Origin: Adiantum capillus-veneris
Lineage: Eukaryota > Streptophyta > Polypodiopsida > Polypodiales > Pteridaceae
NCBI GenBank assembly: GCA_014529385.2
Contig: CM043950.1
Coordinates: forward strand, 64,252,935 to 64,316,934
Length of the DNA: 64,000 nt
Direction: 5' to 3'
Position 1 is the stretch's first letter; each line of letters opens with the position of its first letter. Below are positions 1 to 11,663 of the stretch, one piece after another. The translations under genes and the position numbers were made by a program. The notes below the pieces were generated by a model. That model saw nothing but the letters and a program-made list of their open reading frames with translations. It had not been told where the DNA came from and did not search any database.

Positions 1-756
1 GGTAAAAATTGGGTACAATTCTGAAAAAGTTGCGGAAAGCCCGAAATGACAGAATTTTGGCAAAGTGGACAGATTTCTCAGAAACAGGTCAAACGGAGTC
101 CAAATTGAGAAATTTCAAATCCTAAAGTGCATTTCACGACGAGATAGGAGCACATGTCAAATTTGGTAACAAGTGATCCGGGAAGCCCGAAGTTAAGTAT
201 TTTTCACTTCACTATCAAGCTCATTTCCACTATTACCTTCTTGGAGAGAGCAAAGAGCACACAGGAGCATCCGACCTTCTACCGCCTTCTACGACTGCTA
301 CGAGAGCTCAGAGGACACCAGACATGAGAGGTAGACTCGTTGCCATAAGCTTTTGATGCTTATCGTTAACTTTTGTCGCGAAAACTCACCAAAACCAAGA
401 AACAAGAGCAGACGGGGAATGGGGAAGAACGCTAGGTAGGGGCACAACCGCCTAACCAAACCTTGCAAGAACTTAGAGGTGGGTTACCCTAGTATAGGAG
501 ATGAGTTTCTAAGCACTCAAAGCTCGAGAAAGAACGACTGGAAAAACCCTAGGTCAACAGAGCCTGCAAGAGGCAAACAGAAAAAAGTTGTCGGAACGAC
601 ACAAAACTTCTCAGGAAGCTTAACAACATCGAGGGCAATGCAACCATGGAGTATCTCCGGGTTTGGATCACCAAAAGTAGGTCGGAACAACCGATTCGGC
701 TGCGGACACACAAAGCGTCATTTTGGCATAACGGCTAAAATTGACGACCAAATGAC

Positions 757-1029
757 ATGAAACTTCACAAGCAGCTTCAAATATACATGGATGACTTATG
801 TTTGCAAGCAAAACCCAAAAGAAAGCTGATTCACTTACCGATGGTGAAAAAGACGCTTTCGGGCAACCAAATGGAGAAAGATGGAGAACGGGGAGCCAAA
901 GTCAAGTTCAACCAAATAGGTGGCTTCACAACATATCCAATGAGCTGGAAATGCAACTCTCAAGAAGAAAAGTTGAAGAAATTCAACTCCAAGGCAAAAA
1001 GACGACTTCGGAGACTGAAATGCCTATAA
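757..1029 (+). CDS. Small basic ORF in the A-family spacer, left copy
   Basis: A 90-codon ORF of unknown function, very rich in Lys and Arg, ending in a KAKRRLRRLKCL tail. The right arm keeps the same ORF at full length (57505-57777). About ten residues differ between the two copies, many of them non-conservative, so there is no sign of strong purifying selection and the ORF may simply be open by chance. It lies between the internal polypurine tract and the palindrome series. I do not recognise a family. Confidence 0.25.
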   Translation: MKLHKQLQIYMDDLCLQAKPKRKLIHLPMVKKTLSGNQMEKDGERGAKVKFNQIGGFTTYPMSWKCNSQEEKLKKFNSKAKRRLRRLKCL

Positions 1030-1138
1030 GGGGGCTTTTTAGCTAAACTGATGACTTTTTAAGTTGAAAACTAGTTAGCAGGGCTTAGGGCACTAGCACA
1101 AAGCATTCTTTGCACAAAAAGACCAACATTTCAAGAAA

Positions 1139-2146
1139 AGACATCATACGCGTATGATGTCTCACAGCATGATTTTCACATCCATTTCAACATTTGAGTG
1201 CATAGCCTCATTCCACATGTTAATCACATCCTATGAACCAAGTATCATGAGAATTGGAGTTAGAAAACCCAAGGAAAACCAAAAAGACGCAAAGTAGGCC
1301 ATAAATTGATTTTGGTCCTAATTTTGTCAAAATAACTCCAAACTCATTGAAACTTTGTAGGATTGTTGATTAACACATCTACAAGCTATCTGGAACCAAA
1401 AAGCACCATTTTGACACAAAAGACATCATACGCGTATAATGTCTATTTGCACTTACAGAGCCAAAAATGCTCATTTGTCATCATACATCCATTATATATA
1501 TCTAATACATGCTACATATGAAGTTTGGAACCATTTGGTCAAGTGGATCACCCCATTAGCCCAATTAAGAGAAAATCCTTCATACAAAGCCTATTTTTGT
1601 CCAAATCCAACATATTCAAGTCCAAACCAAGATTTGAGTATAAACAGTCCTTCACTAGCACATGGAGAGTCCACAGAACCAATCCCATGAAAAATTGATG
1701 AAAAAGACATCATACGCGTATGATGTCTCCAGAGCCATTTTTAGTCCCAAAATCTATCCAAACTTGATAAATCCACTGAATAAGCCTATCTAAAGCCAAA
1801 ACCAAGCTTATAGAGAAAATTGGTCCAAAAATGCACTAAAAGACATCATACGCGTATGATGTCTCACTATGTGATTTTGGCACCTCAGGGCTTCAACCAC
1901 CAAACAGAAGTGTTCTACATGCCATTTGAAAGTAATCCACCAAGTTTTATCCAATTTGGATCATAAAATCCATTTCCTTTCAAAATTTTGCCAAGAGCCT
2001 GAACTGGACTAAACTGGCCAAAACTTGACCAAATGGGATCCAAACTCAAATCCAAGCATATGATACTCATGTATACACTATCAGCTACAAGCACAACCAA
2101 TATGAAGTCATTCTGACACAAAAGACATCATACGCGTATGATGTCT
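1139..2146 (+). repeat. Five spaced 24-bp palindromes upstream of ORF X (left arm)
   Basis: Copies lie at 1139-1162, 1421-1444, 1705-1728, 1841-1864 and 2123-2146. Each is the half-site AGACATCATACG followed directly by its reverse complement, giving a perfect dyad centred on ACGCGT; the copy at 1421 has one mismatch. Start-to-start distances are 282, 284, 136 and 282 bp, close to multiples of about 141. The sequence between copies is not obviously repeated. The last copy is 167 bp before the ATG of ORF X. The role is unknown; a dimeric protein-binding site or an RNA hairpin are the natural ideas. Confidence 0.95.
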
Positions 2147-2312
2147 CAAGCATGTTTTTGAGCCCAGTTTGCATATTTTTTCACCTACATTGCATCCTTA
2201 GGCCCTGAATAGCTCATGTTTCAATTTTCAAGTCATTTGAATAGTTAAAAGCTTCATTTCGGCTTTCAGTACTAAAAAGACGCTAACTTCTGAAATTGGA
2301 GTTACAGGATCC

Positions 2313-5300
2313 ATGGATTCCGCTAAGTCATCGGCAACTAAGAGAAAAAGACCAACCATCAAGGATGCTCTTGCAGAAGCAGAACCTTTTGATATTCCAA
2401 CAGAAACCCTCAAGCCAACCAAGACTTGGGTGGAGGAGGAAGCAGTACTAGAAAAAGAGGGAATAAAGATCTACCAGGGGACTTTCAGAGATCCTCAAGG
2501 GCAATCGGTCGATGTACCTATGATCCCACGAGAATTAGTGGATTATAGCAGATCAGAGAACATAAGCAGATACCTGGAAAAGGCTGACTTACACAGGTTC
2601 TTCACCTCGAGACCATCAGGTGTAGACACAAGAAGAGTGTATGAGTTGGCAACATCCATTCAGAAGGATGGGAAAGCCACGTTGACAGCCATGGATGGAG
2701 AAACAGTTGAAGTACAGATCACTCCACAGCTCATTGCAGATGCATTGAAGCTGCACAACAAAGGGAGTTCTGTCAGAGAAAGAAGGGAGGCCATAGAGGT
2801 CTATGGATCAAAGAAACAAAATACAACCTACGGAGATATGGCAGATCAACGAGCGGCAACCCTTTGCCGATTATACAACCAGTTTTTCCATGTGTGCAGT
2901 AAAAGACCGCAGAAGTATACTACACCACCCCATGCCATTGCGACAACCATCACATGGGCACTGAAGAGCAACATGCCAAAAGAGGTGATTATGCTCAATA
3001 CATCCACGAGCAAGTAATCGCCATGCACAACCAGAAGCCAAAGTACATAGGAGGAGGAGAAATCCTAACAAGAATAGCTTATGAAGCTATTGGAGCTAGG
3101 GATCAAGGGCCACAGATTCCCTCCCAGAATGAGTGGCTTAGAGAAGCCGATGGAGGAGGAAAGAACAGCAAGAAGTATCCAAGAGGGCGTCCACAAGAGC
3201 ACGCCGAAAACTAGAAATAGTTTCAGAACCTGAGGAGGCCGTGGACGAGCCGCTCAAGAAGAAAGTGAAGAAGAAGGCCGATCCCAAGCAAACCAAAAGT
3301 CAAAAAGCCGCAAGAATGGAAAGGCTGGTGGAGCAGTTTAGAGCGGAAAGAGCTCTAAAGGGGGACTTCGAAGAAATGTGGGTGCCAGACCCCAGTAAAG
3401 TCGGAACAGCTCAGCCAGGCCACATGTTGATCAATATGATCAATATATTAGAGCTTATGAGGAGTCGGAGGCCATACTGGAGCAGCAACCTGTCGAGCCT
3501 TATACTGAAGAGGAAGTACAGCTTTTAAAAGCTGAGCTGCAAAAGGACGACAAGGGGAAGAAAAAAGTAGATGAGTCTACTGAACCTAAAGAGAAAGACG
3601 GGCAAGCAAACAAAGGAAAGCCAAGATGACTGAGGACAATCAGCCCTCTTTTACTGTTGTACCAAGCCCGAAGAAGATGGAAATTATTGTGGAGGAAACC
3701 ACAATAGAAATAGAAACAGAATTATGGAAAAGCCGGAGGCCGGGACCAAGGAAAAGGAGATAGATCCAGTTCAGCAAAAGAAAGATGATTATGAGGATCT
3801 GGTAGCGATCGGATACAGTGAAGAAGAGGCCCTGGAGGCAGTTTATGGGATATCCCTACGGAAACAAGATGATCGGAAAGGGACGAAAGAAAAGACAAAG
3901 GGTACAATGGAGAGTGAAGAAAAAATGGACGAGCCGAAGCCATTGGAGGTGGTGGCAGAAAGAGCTGTCAAGTTGACAGATGAAGATGAAAAAGACATGC
4001 ACATGGTGCATGAACTGCTCAGCAAGATTAAAGAAAGATCCAGAGCAAAGGAAGTAGCACTTGAGACAGCAAAACAAAAGGAAGCAGAGTTGCAGAAGAA
4101 GTTAGAGAATGCTATGACTGAATCTGAAAGTCATAAAGCATCACTCTACGACGCAGAAAACGAGAGAGACGGCTTGATACTCCAACTAGCCGAAGCTTCA
4201 AGAGAGGTAACAAGCTCACAGGAAGCAAAGGAGCGAATAGAAGATGAGCTGGAGGCAGCCAAGGATGAGCTCATTGAGCTAAGGGAAAGAGTCGAACTTC
4301 AAGAAAGGACAATCATGAGACTCAGGACCACCCTAGAGCTAGCAGCAGGAGGAACAGAACAGAGGGAGCCCTCGTACCAGCTCTGGAAGAGCAGGTCAGA
4401 AGTTTGCAAAGAGAGCTGAGGTTAGAGCAAGTGCAAAGATTGCACATGGCGGAGGGATCATTGGCTGCAGAGGAGAGGCTCACATCAGAAAACCAAACAC
4501 TAAGGACAGAAAATGAGGCCCTCCGCAAACAGCTCCAAGACCTCCAAGAGCAACAAAGAAGAGAAACAGAGCCACCACAAGAAGAAGCAGGGGGAGCAGC
4601 CATAGAGCTACCAGAAACTGGAGAGGCAACCACAATTGAAGATCCAGCCCCAGTTCAAGAAGTGGCCTCGACTTCAGGAATCTCTGAAGAAGAAGAACAA
4701 AGGCTCCAGGACCAAATAGAAAAGTCAACAGAGGAAAATGCCAAGGCGGAAATGGAATGGAAAAGGAGACTCCTCATCTCCATTAGACTTCAAGGTTTAG
4801 ACACAAAAGTGCTCCATGAAGAGTGGATGCAACCCAGCCTGCCTTTCCCTCTGATGAAATTTGAAGTGATAAAGACGAAAAAGAGAATAGAGGAGGAGCA
4901 GTATGTCGCTCTTTACGAAGGCGACATCACAAAGGATGAACAATCAAAGAAGATTGTAGATTCTCAACCTAGATGGAGGAAAGGTTGGCTGAACAAATAC
5001 CCAGCCTACCTCATCTACTTGGTAGAGGCTCCAAAGGAGATTCGGGAGGATGCAACCTTCTGCCGGTGCCAAGAGTCAGAAACTGGAAAGAGCATGGCAG
5101 GATTGCAGAAAAGAAGCCAAATTGGCTTAATTATCCCAGGATGCCAGGACCAAAGGAAGGAGAGAGAATAGGTAAAGCCTACATGGTGAAAACCCTAACG
5201 GGCACCATCAAACTCTTTACTGGCTCTCCTGACCTTTCGTGTCAGATGCTAAAGAAAATCTGCAGGACTCTCTTAGCATGCATTGAAGTGTTCGCGCCAA

Positions 5301-5331
5301 ATAAAGCCACGACCTCGAGTCTACTATCGAC
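2313..5331 (+). pseudogene. ORF X, left copy: coiled-coil protein of an A-type retroelement, frameshifted and 3' truncated
   Basis: Same gene as the right-arm copy 52948-56219. It starts MDSAKSSATKRKR and has a globular N-terminal part, a long coiled coil (about 3990-4560) and a C-terminal globular part. Open segments are 2313-3017, 2954-3214, 3241-3528, 3724-4419 and 4404-5171. Compared with the right arm, single bases are missing near 2990, 3407, 3619, 3721, 4362 and 5064, and bases are gained near 3151-3163. Most losses are in or beside short runs. This copy lacks the two nonsense codons seen in the right copy. The gene is cut off at 5331 by the junction with element 1. The N-terminal part faintly recalls the 'putative plant transposon protein' domain found in plant retroelement ORFs; that is inference only. 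Confidence 0.8.
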
Positions 5332-6300
5332 GTGGCTTCCCTATATGTGGTTCGATATGCCCACAAGGCACCATCCAAGAAGTCATCCCATAATTTTTTC
5401 TTGTTTTGCACCATCTTTCTAATGATTCCTGCAATGACACCATTAGCCTTCTCCACCAAACCATTTGATTGTGGGTAGTATGGTGTGCTATGACGATGTA
5501 GAATGTGAAGCTCTTCACAAACTTCTGTGAGCAAGCCCTTCCTAAACCCTGGACCATTATCAGAAACAATCTCCAAAGGTGTGCCAAATCTGCAACAAAT
5601 GTGAGTGTACACAAACTTGCTAATTGTCCTCTCATTCACTCTTGCCACACTTTGAGCTTCCACCCACCTAGTCATATAGTCTACAGCCACTAGAATGTAG
5701 AGTTTACCATTTTTTGTCCTAGGCAGAGGACCCATAGCATCAATGCCCCACTTTTCAAAGGGTCCATTTGCAAGCACTATTTGCCTCGGGCCATGCACCA
5801 ACCTTCTATTTCCATTTATCTGACAATTGTGACATCTCCACATGCAAGCTTGCCAAACATACCCGCAAGCAAAATCTTCTTCATAGTTGATTCTTGGAAA
5901 AATGACCACCACATGCCTCTTCATGCAAACCTTTTAGAATGCTGGAATTTCCTCGATAGTTGGTACTCTTCTGCACACTTGATCCCTCCCTCTTTGATAG
6001 AGGGAGCCTTCTAGGAAGAAGATACATGCTTGCCTTCTTCATGAGTCTCCTCTTCTGAGCCTTCGTGAAGTTTTGAAACTCACCTCCAAAATGTAGCCGA
6101 TAATGGGAGCCAATGACTCCAATCCCGGTATCTCGGTGCTTGCTGCACTGCTGCTGCCACCATGATGACCTGCACTTCTCTCTCAACACATGTAACTGCT
6201 TGTTGTGCAAGTAAATCGGCATCTTCATTTTGTTTCCTCGGAATATGATATAGTTGCACTTCTTCAAACTTATTAAACATCTTACGAATGGCATGAACTT
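5325..6300 (-). pseudogene. Integrase region of element 1, truncated
   Basis: Minus-strand integrase. The zinc-binding part is spread over two frames (6294-5881 and 5924 onward: EEACGGHF, then WRCHNCQ). The catalytic core is in 5924-5332, with Asp in WGIDAMGPL, Asp in IVSDNGPGF and Glu in NGLVEKAN, so the DDE triad is complete. The protein breaks off after ALWAYRTTYREATS, where the codons run into ORF X sequence of the inverted-repeat arm. A frameshift separates it from the upstream RNase H ORF. The enzyme would insert element cDNA; this copy cannot be functional without its C-terminal domain. Confidence 0.85.
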
Positions 6301-8005
6301 TTGTCCTTAAGCTTTCATTCTTGCATGCCCAAATGCCTAAAATCTGTTTAACAATGAGAAGTGCATCTCCCTTTACCATGAGACGTTTTATCCCTTGGCC
6401 AATGCACATCTTCAAACCATGAAGTAGTGTGTCATATTCTGCTTCATTGTTGCTAGTTGAACCTGGTAGATTGACCTTCTCTTTCATGACCACCTCTCCA
6501 CTTGGGTTGAGCAATACTAACCCTCCCCCTGCTTTCCCTGTGGCTCGACGAAAAGCTCCATCAAAGAACAAGGTAAAAGCATTAGGAATACTTTTTGGTG
6601 GTGGCAATGGTAGGGTCTTTACTTGAGGCACCTTAATTTCCTTCTCATGTACCCTATAAGTGAGAATCCCTGCCAATTGTGCACGCACACTATCTTCTAC
6701 CTTGAAAGAGTATTGAAACTCTTGCAACTCCATAATCCACTTTGAGATCCTAGTACTAAGATTCATTTGAGATGACACCCAAGGGAACAAATTCTCTGCG
6801 GTGAGGATTACAAAAGGTTTTGGGAGCAAGTAGGATCTAAACTTTCTCACCGCAAACATGAGAGAAAGCATCAGGAGTTCTGCTTCTGTGTAGTCTCTCT
6901 CCAAAGCATTCATGACCCTACTAGCAAAGTAGATGGGTCGCATCCTTGTATTGTGGGGATCTTGTTGTAGCAACACAACACCAATTGTTTCTTTCCCAGC
7001 ACTAGAGCTAACAAAGAATGTGTACTCCCAACAAGGAGGCATGAGTGTTGGTAGCTCTGACAAAATGGCTTTAATGTTACAAAAGTACTCTTCAAGCTCA
7101 TCAGACCATGCAAATTCTACTCGTTGTGTCAACTTTTGCAAAGGATGAAGCAACTCCGAAGCTAAGTGAATAAAGCGTGACATATACTTCACTTTTTGAA
7201 TGAATGAGATGACCTCCTTAAGACTCTTGGGTGATGGTAGCTCAATAAGAGCCTTTGCCTTCGAAGGATCCACTTCAATGCCTTTGTAAGAAACTTTATG
7301 ACCAAGCAAGATTACTTCATCCTCACCTATATGGCACTTGTCGGGGTTGAGTTGACCTCCCATGTCGTAGAGCTTCTTTAAACCTTCTTCTACCCTTTGT
7401 AGATGCAATGATTTTGAGCTATAAATACAGAAATCATCAATGAACACCCTAATTGACTTTCCAAAGAATGCTTGAAACACCATATTCATGAAACGTTGGA
7501 ATGTTGCAGGAGCATTTGTCAGACCAAATGGCATGACTCTAAAAGCATAACAACCCCAAGGAGTGATAAAGGTTGTTTTCAATTGATCCTCCAGTGCAAT
7601 CCCTATTTGAAAGTAACCTGAGTAACCATCACACACAGTGTACTTCTCATGACCAGCTACTTCATTTAGTATCTCATCCTGAAATGGGAGGGGAAAGTGA
7701 TCTCTTTTTGTTGCCTCATTAAGTGGACGATAATCCACACACACCCTCCACTTGCCGTTTTTCTTAGGAGTGACAACAACGGGAGAGACCCACTCTGAAT
7801 TCTCCACTGGATAAATGAAACCTGCTGCTAGAAGCTTTCTTACCTCCTTGAGTAGAGCCTGCTCCTTAATGACTCCTAGCCTTCGTAGCTTTTGAGCCTT
7901 AGGTGTGGCCTCTGGCTTCAACTCAATCTTGTGTTGAACAACATCTACTCCACGTACATCGGTGTAGTCTTTAGCAAAAAGCCTCGAAATTTCCTTAGCA
8001 CACAT
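6080..8005 (-). pseudogene. RT, RNase H and archaeal-type RNase H of element 1
   Basis: A 641-codon open stretch. RT motifs run from KIELKPEATPKAQKLRRLG through the catalytic block RVFIDDFCIYSS, where the usual Tyr-Met-Asp-Asp reads Phe-Ile-Asp-Asp with both Asp kept. A Ty3-type RNase H follows (RPIYFASRVMN..YTEAELLML), then a second RNase H with FFDGAFRR, NNEAEYDTLL, KGDALL and NEDADLLAQQA, the four acidic positions of the archaeal/plant RNase HI fold. This double RNase H marks the Tat group. It overlaps the gag-protease frame near 7945-8005 in another frame, so a frameshift lies there; given other lesions it is more likely decay than programmed. Confidence 0.88.
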
Positions 8006-9366
8006 TTGAACTCCTCTCTTTCATCCTTTGTAAGTGTTGTTGATAGCATACCTTCCAGCATCCCTTCATCTTGAACACCTTCGTTCTCTTGAGGACCTAC
8101 CTCCTCCAAGCCTTGACAAGAGGTCTCTTGGTTGCTTGGCTTAAACCTTACCCCCATGACTTCGATGGAAGACTCCTCTTCAGTAATGCTGCCGCTACTT
8201 TCTTCTTCTGAAGTGCTATCGGTCCAACCTTCTTCCGTCTCACTTTGAGATGATTCTTCATGGAGCTCCTCTTGGCGTTGCTCCTTCATGTCAAAGACAA
8301 CCTTCTTGTGATTGTCATTCCTACAAATTAGCTTTCCACTCTCCCAATCCTGCAAAGCTCGCATTTTCATTAGCCATGGTCTTCCTAGGATAAATGGGTA
8401 ACCATTTCCCTTGGTAGACATGACATAGAAATCCACTGCCTTCTTAATGCCAAAGGCCTCCACAAAAACATTTTTACAAATGCCTATGCACCTAGCCTTG
8501 CTATTGTTTGCCATTTTCACTTTGATTTCAGGTGTCTCATGGATGTGCATGCCTAGTCTTTGCATGAGCCCTTCTGTCATGATGCAAATTTGTGCACCCC
8601 CATCCACTAGACCTTTCCTAACCAATCTTCCTTTTATGTAACAATCTAGCACAGGTGTAATATCCTCGTTCATTTCAGCATGTGCAATTTTTACAACAGG
8701 AAAACTCTCTTTTACCTTTCTCCTAGTGCTAACTGCCTTTGTTAAATCCCTCCTAACTTGTGGGCATAATGCAAGAAACTGAGGCCATGAGATATCAGGA
8801 CCCTTACCTCGCATGTCTTCCAACAGGTTGTATGGAGCCATACCATGTCCAAGAGGGAAGTCTTGGAGATTGATACGACGTCGAGTCCTCTTAGCTTCCT
8901 TGGTCTCCTTTGCCTTCTTGCCTTGTCCATGGTCACTCTGTGATGGGACACCCTCTTTCTCTTTACCTTTTCCTCGGCCACGCTTAATGCCATTGGCTTC
9001 CATGTCAAACTCATTTGAATTTGTCACCTCTACCACATGCACATTTGGATCTGGCAAAGGTGGAACTGCTTCCACTCCTTGTGGAGGTGGTCTTGCTCCA
9101 TTTGGCCTTTGTATAAGCCGTGGTTGCTGACTACTTCCTTCACCTGCATTCATCACTGGGTAATTCAAGTTAGGTTTCCCTGGCTCCCCACGGGGCCAAG
9201 GACAATTATACATCCCATGTCCAGACTCACCGCAATTCCAACATTGCAAGACTCTCCTAGGTCGTGGGTCTCGCTCTTCAGACTTCTTTGCTTGTCCCTT
9301 TGGACCTACGGCTTGTGCAAGGTGAATTGACAGGCTGCTTAAGGATTCATTTAACTTCTCAATCAC
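7945..9366 (-). pseudogene. Gag C-terminus with zinc knuckle plus retropepsin-like protease, element 1
   Basis: A 473-codon segment. Residues 42-55 form a CCHC zinc knuckle (CWNCGESGHGMYNC) for RNA packaging. A basic, low-complexity linker follows, then a retropepsin core at about 250-272 (GLVDGGAQICIMTEG; active-site Asp 255 in a DGG rather than DSG or DTG triplet) and ILGRPWLMK further on, the usual second half of the fold. It is in the same frame as the gag segment at 9586-10035, from which only one TAA separates it. The C-terminus is acidic and leads into RT after a frameshift. Confidence 0.85.
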
Positions 9367-9585
9367 TTCAACCGTTACCTCAGGAAGCTCCTTAGATGTT
9401 GATGCTTGTGACTTACCTTTGGGTCTAAGGCCTTCTACTGGAACCTCCCCCCTTAAGCACTTGAGTTTCCTATATTTCTCAGCAGCCCTAGTTTCAGCTG
9501 CATCAAAGGTAGCAGGTGCACCCGCCTCAACTTTTACCTTAAGCTCAGGAAAGAGTCCGGCTATGAACCTCTCCTTCTTTAGAAA

Positions 9586-10035
9586 TTATGCACCATCACC
9601 AGGGTTAGCAACATTTCGTATCCATAGAGCCCAAAGACGTAGAAACTCTTGCTTGTACAAGTAGTAGTCATCTAAGTCTTTTTGCTTATGAGAAACAATG
9701 TCTTGCCATAGCTTTTGAGTGTTTTGGGGATCAAAGAAGTATCTCTTGAAATGATTGACAACTTCCATGTAATTTTCTTTAACTTCCTCAGGCAAAGAGT
9801 CAAACCAAGTGCTAGCATCTTTCCTAAGGACTACCTCAAACATTTCTACACGTTCTTGATCAGTTACTATCCTCTTGATACGACAAGACATCTTGAAATT
9901 TGCCAAAAATAATTCTGCATCCTCTCCACGCTCTCCAAAGAAAAGAGGATATCCAGACATTTGGCGTTGGTTCTCCATTGAATTGATTTCAAAGTGACGC
10001 GTTTTGTTTTTTCTTTCTTTAAAAGATCTACACAA
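9586..10035 (-). pseudogene. Gag capsid region of element 1, ends at a premature TAA
   Basis: Capsid-like segment with FFGERGEDAELFLANFKM and ASTWFDSLPEEVKENY, typical of the retrotransposon gag capsid fold. The frame stops at a TAA at 9586-9588, exactly where element B keeps an open codon (its GAPNFLKKDRF corresponds to GA-stop-FLKKERF here). After the stop the same frame continues into the zinc-knuckle segment, so one nonsense mutation explains the break. Confidence 0.85.
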
Positions 10036-10061
10036 TAATATTCTCTAAATTGCAATCTATT

Positions 10062-10514
10062 CTACAACAAAATAAAAATATTCACATCAAATGACCTATG
10101 ATAATCAATGAGAGGTAGGATGACAGGGTTTGGTGACGCGAGAATTTCTCCTACTCTTTGGGCACCAAACATGAACACCATACGTTGTTGAAAATGGATT
10201 TTTCTACTAATTGCAATGTTTATTCTAATGTGTGGAGTGAAATGAAAAGGGAAAACCTCTATTCTTGGGCCATTATCCATTGTCTATGCATGACCTTATG
10301 CTTAAAACAAAACAAAAATATAGACGTCCAAACTAAGGTCGTACCTAATGAGAGGCAAAATAAAAAGATTTACTGATGCGTTTATCTCTGCCAACCTAAG
10401 AGGACCTAAAATTCTACGAATTACACGTTGAAATCGCAACTTAGTACTAACAATTATGTGTACCTTTTGCCTTGCAATGGGAATGAAGGGATCATACAAA
10501 TTCTCGTGATTCAT
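10062..10514 (-). repeat. Two related ~70-codon units in the leader of element 1
   Basis: Two open units, 10302-10514 and 10062-10280, resemble each other and the two units in the leader of element B. Shared features are R-x-hydrophobic-hydrophobic-I near the start, G[AP]xRx-EI-AS-NP-ILP-I-Y in the middle and an end of the form D-V-x-I-F-[IV]-L-x directly before a stop. The upstream unit here (10302-10514) is most like the downstream unit of element B, and the reverse. They lie between the primer-binding site and gag. Function unknown. Confidence 0.7.
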
Positions 10515-10569
10515 GCAAGCTACTTGATTATGCTAAAGGTTGAGCCTACACAAAACATACACAAGATCA

Positions 10570-10587
10570 TCCTCAGTGGGGGCACCA
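10570..10587 (-). other. Primer-binding site of element 1
   Basis: Minus strand reads TGGTGCCCCCACTGAGGA just inside the LTR end. Element B has the same 18-mer with one change at 27074-27091, in the same position relative to its LTR. TGG at the start matches the CCA end of a primer tRNA; I did not identify which tRNA. Confidence 0.8.
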
Positions 10588-11428
10588 AAATTGAGGCGGT
10601 CCGGGGCGGGCAACAAGAGAGGCGACCTCTAAACACCCCTCAAGGCTCCCGTGCTGCTCAATTGGGGCTGGGGCAACCACAAGCACAACACAACAACAAA
10701 CCACAGCCAAACCCAAACAAGATAGGGGCACCACCTAGTTATGGTATGCGAACTAGGACGCAAGAGAGATTTTGGCACAACCAAGAAGATGCACCACACA
10801 ACGCACACAAACAACCTCACACCAAGACACACACGAAATGGACCAGAGAGAGCTAGAGAAAAGGGAAGAGAGAGAGGAAAGGATCTTGCGTAATACCTTA
10901 TTTGTGACTTGCAAATGGAGATGGTTCGCTATGATGCTATCGTAGAACTTGTACAAAACTCACTCAATGCTTAGTGATTGCTAAAACATTGCCAAAACAC
11001 ACACACACTGTCTTAGGGTGTGGGAGACCTCTCACCACAATACCCTCTTACAATGGACACAAAATTGGCAATGAAAAACACACTAAAACACTTTCTAAAA
11101 TCAAGATCAACCGATAGAAATTCAAAATACACAAGTCACCTTGAATTCACCAAACCGTATTGCACAAATGGAAGGGCGAAGATTTGAACGTCGAATCACG
11201 CCTTTGATGCACCAAACCTCAATTTATTGATGATGAAGGAGCATATACAATAGTGGTTTTGAGATTTGAGGAACTCGTGCTCTCTCACTTGCAATGTGTA
11301 GCTTGAAGGCTTCTCTCACTCCAAGAGTGAAGCTCACAAGTGGTTGCTACACCTAAGTCTCTCCTCACGCATAGAGTGTTGGGGTGTTATGCGAGATGTT
11401 GGAGGTTGTTTTACAAGAAGGAGAGGGG

Positions 11429-11440
11429 CCTATTTATAGG
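11429..11440 (-). promoter_or_regulatory. LTR TATA box, element 1
   Basis: Minus strand CCTATAAATAGG. It sits at the same relative place as the TATAAAAAGG box in the LTR of element B, so it is the likely start region for element transcription. Confidence 0.6.
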
Positions 11441-11608
11441 TTGGAGACCCCTCATTAAGATTATTAGAAATCCTAATTTACAAGCTAACAAATCAAGATT
11501 ATGATTTTTTTGAATATCAAAACATTGCGGGCCTTCTTTGTCTGCTTGAGTCATGGGTGTGGGCTCAAAAGAGAGCATTATTGATGGTAGATAAGGTGAA
11601 AGTAAGTA

Positions 11609-11610
<2 letters not shown>

Positions 11611-11661
<51 letters not shown>
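11611..11661. repeat. (GA)n microsatellite
   Basis: About 51 bp of uninterrupted GA dinucleotides inside the element 1 LTR. The apparent RERERE reading frames across it are only the repeat. Confidence 0.95.

Positions 11662-11663
<2 letters not shown>

Larger units (their letters stand above)
1..5331 (+). repeat. Left arm of a 5.3-kb inverted repeat (partner 53190-58532)
   Basis: This stretch matches the reverse complement of 53190-58532 from end to end, with scattered substitutions and small indels. It contains the spacer, the five 24-bp palindromes and most of ORF X of element family A/C. The match already runs at base 1, so the arm extends beyond the window. It ends abruptly near 5325-5331, where the sequence switches to the integrase of element 1 on the other strand, while the right arm carries on into the rest of ORF X. 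The left arm is therefore a truncated copy of an A-type element lying in the opposite orientation. Confidence 0.93.

Noticed and set aside
479-760. 93-codon plus-strand ORF in the left arm
   Set aside because: The right arm does not keep it open, and nothing in its sequence suggests a protein.
1139-2146. Evenly spaced identical 24-mers as a CRISPR array
   Set aside because: Spacing is 134-285 bp, the repeats are full palindromes, there are no cas genes and the context is a plant retroelement.
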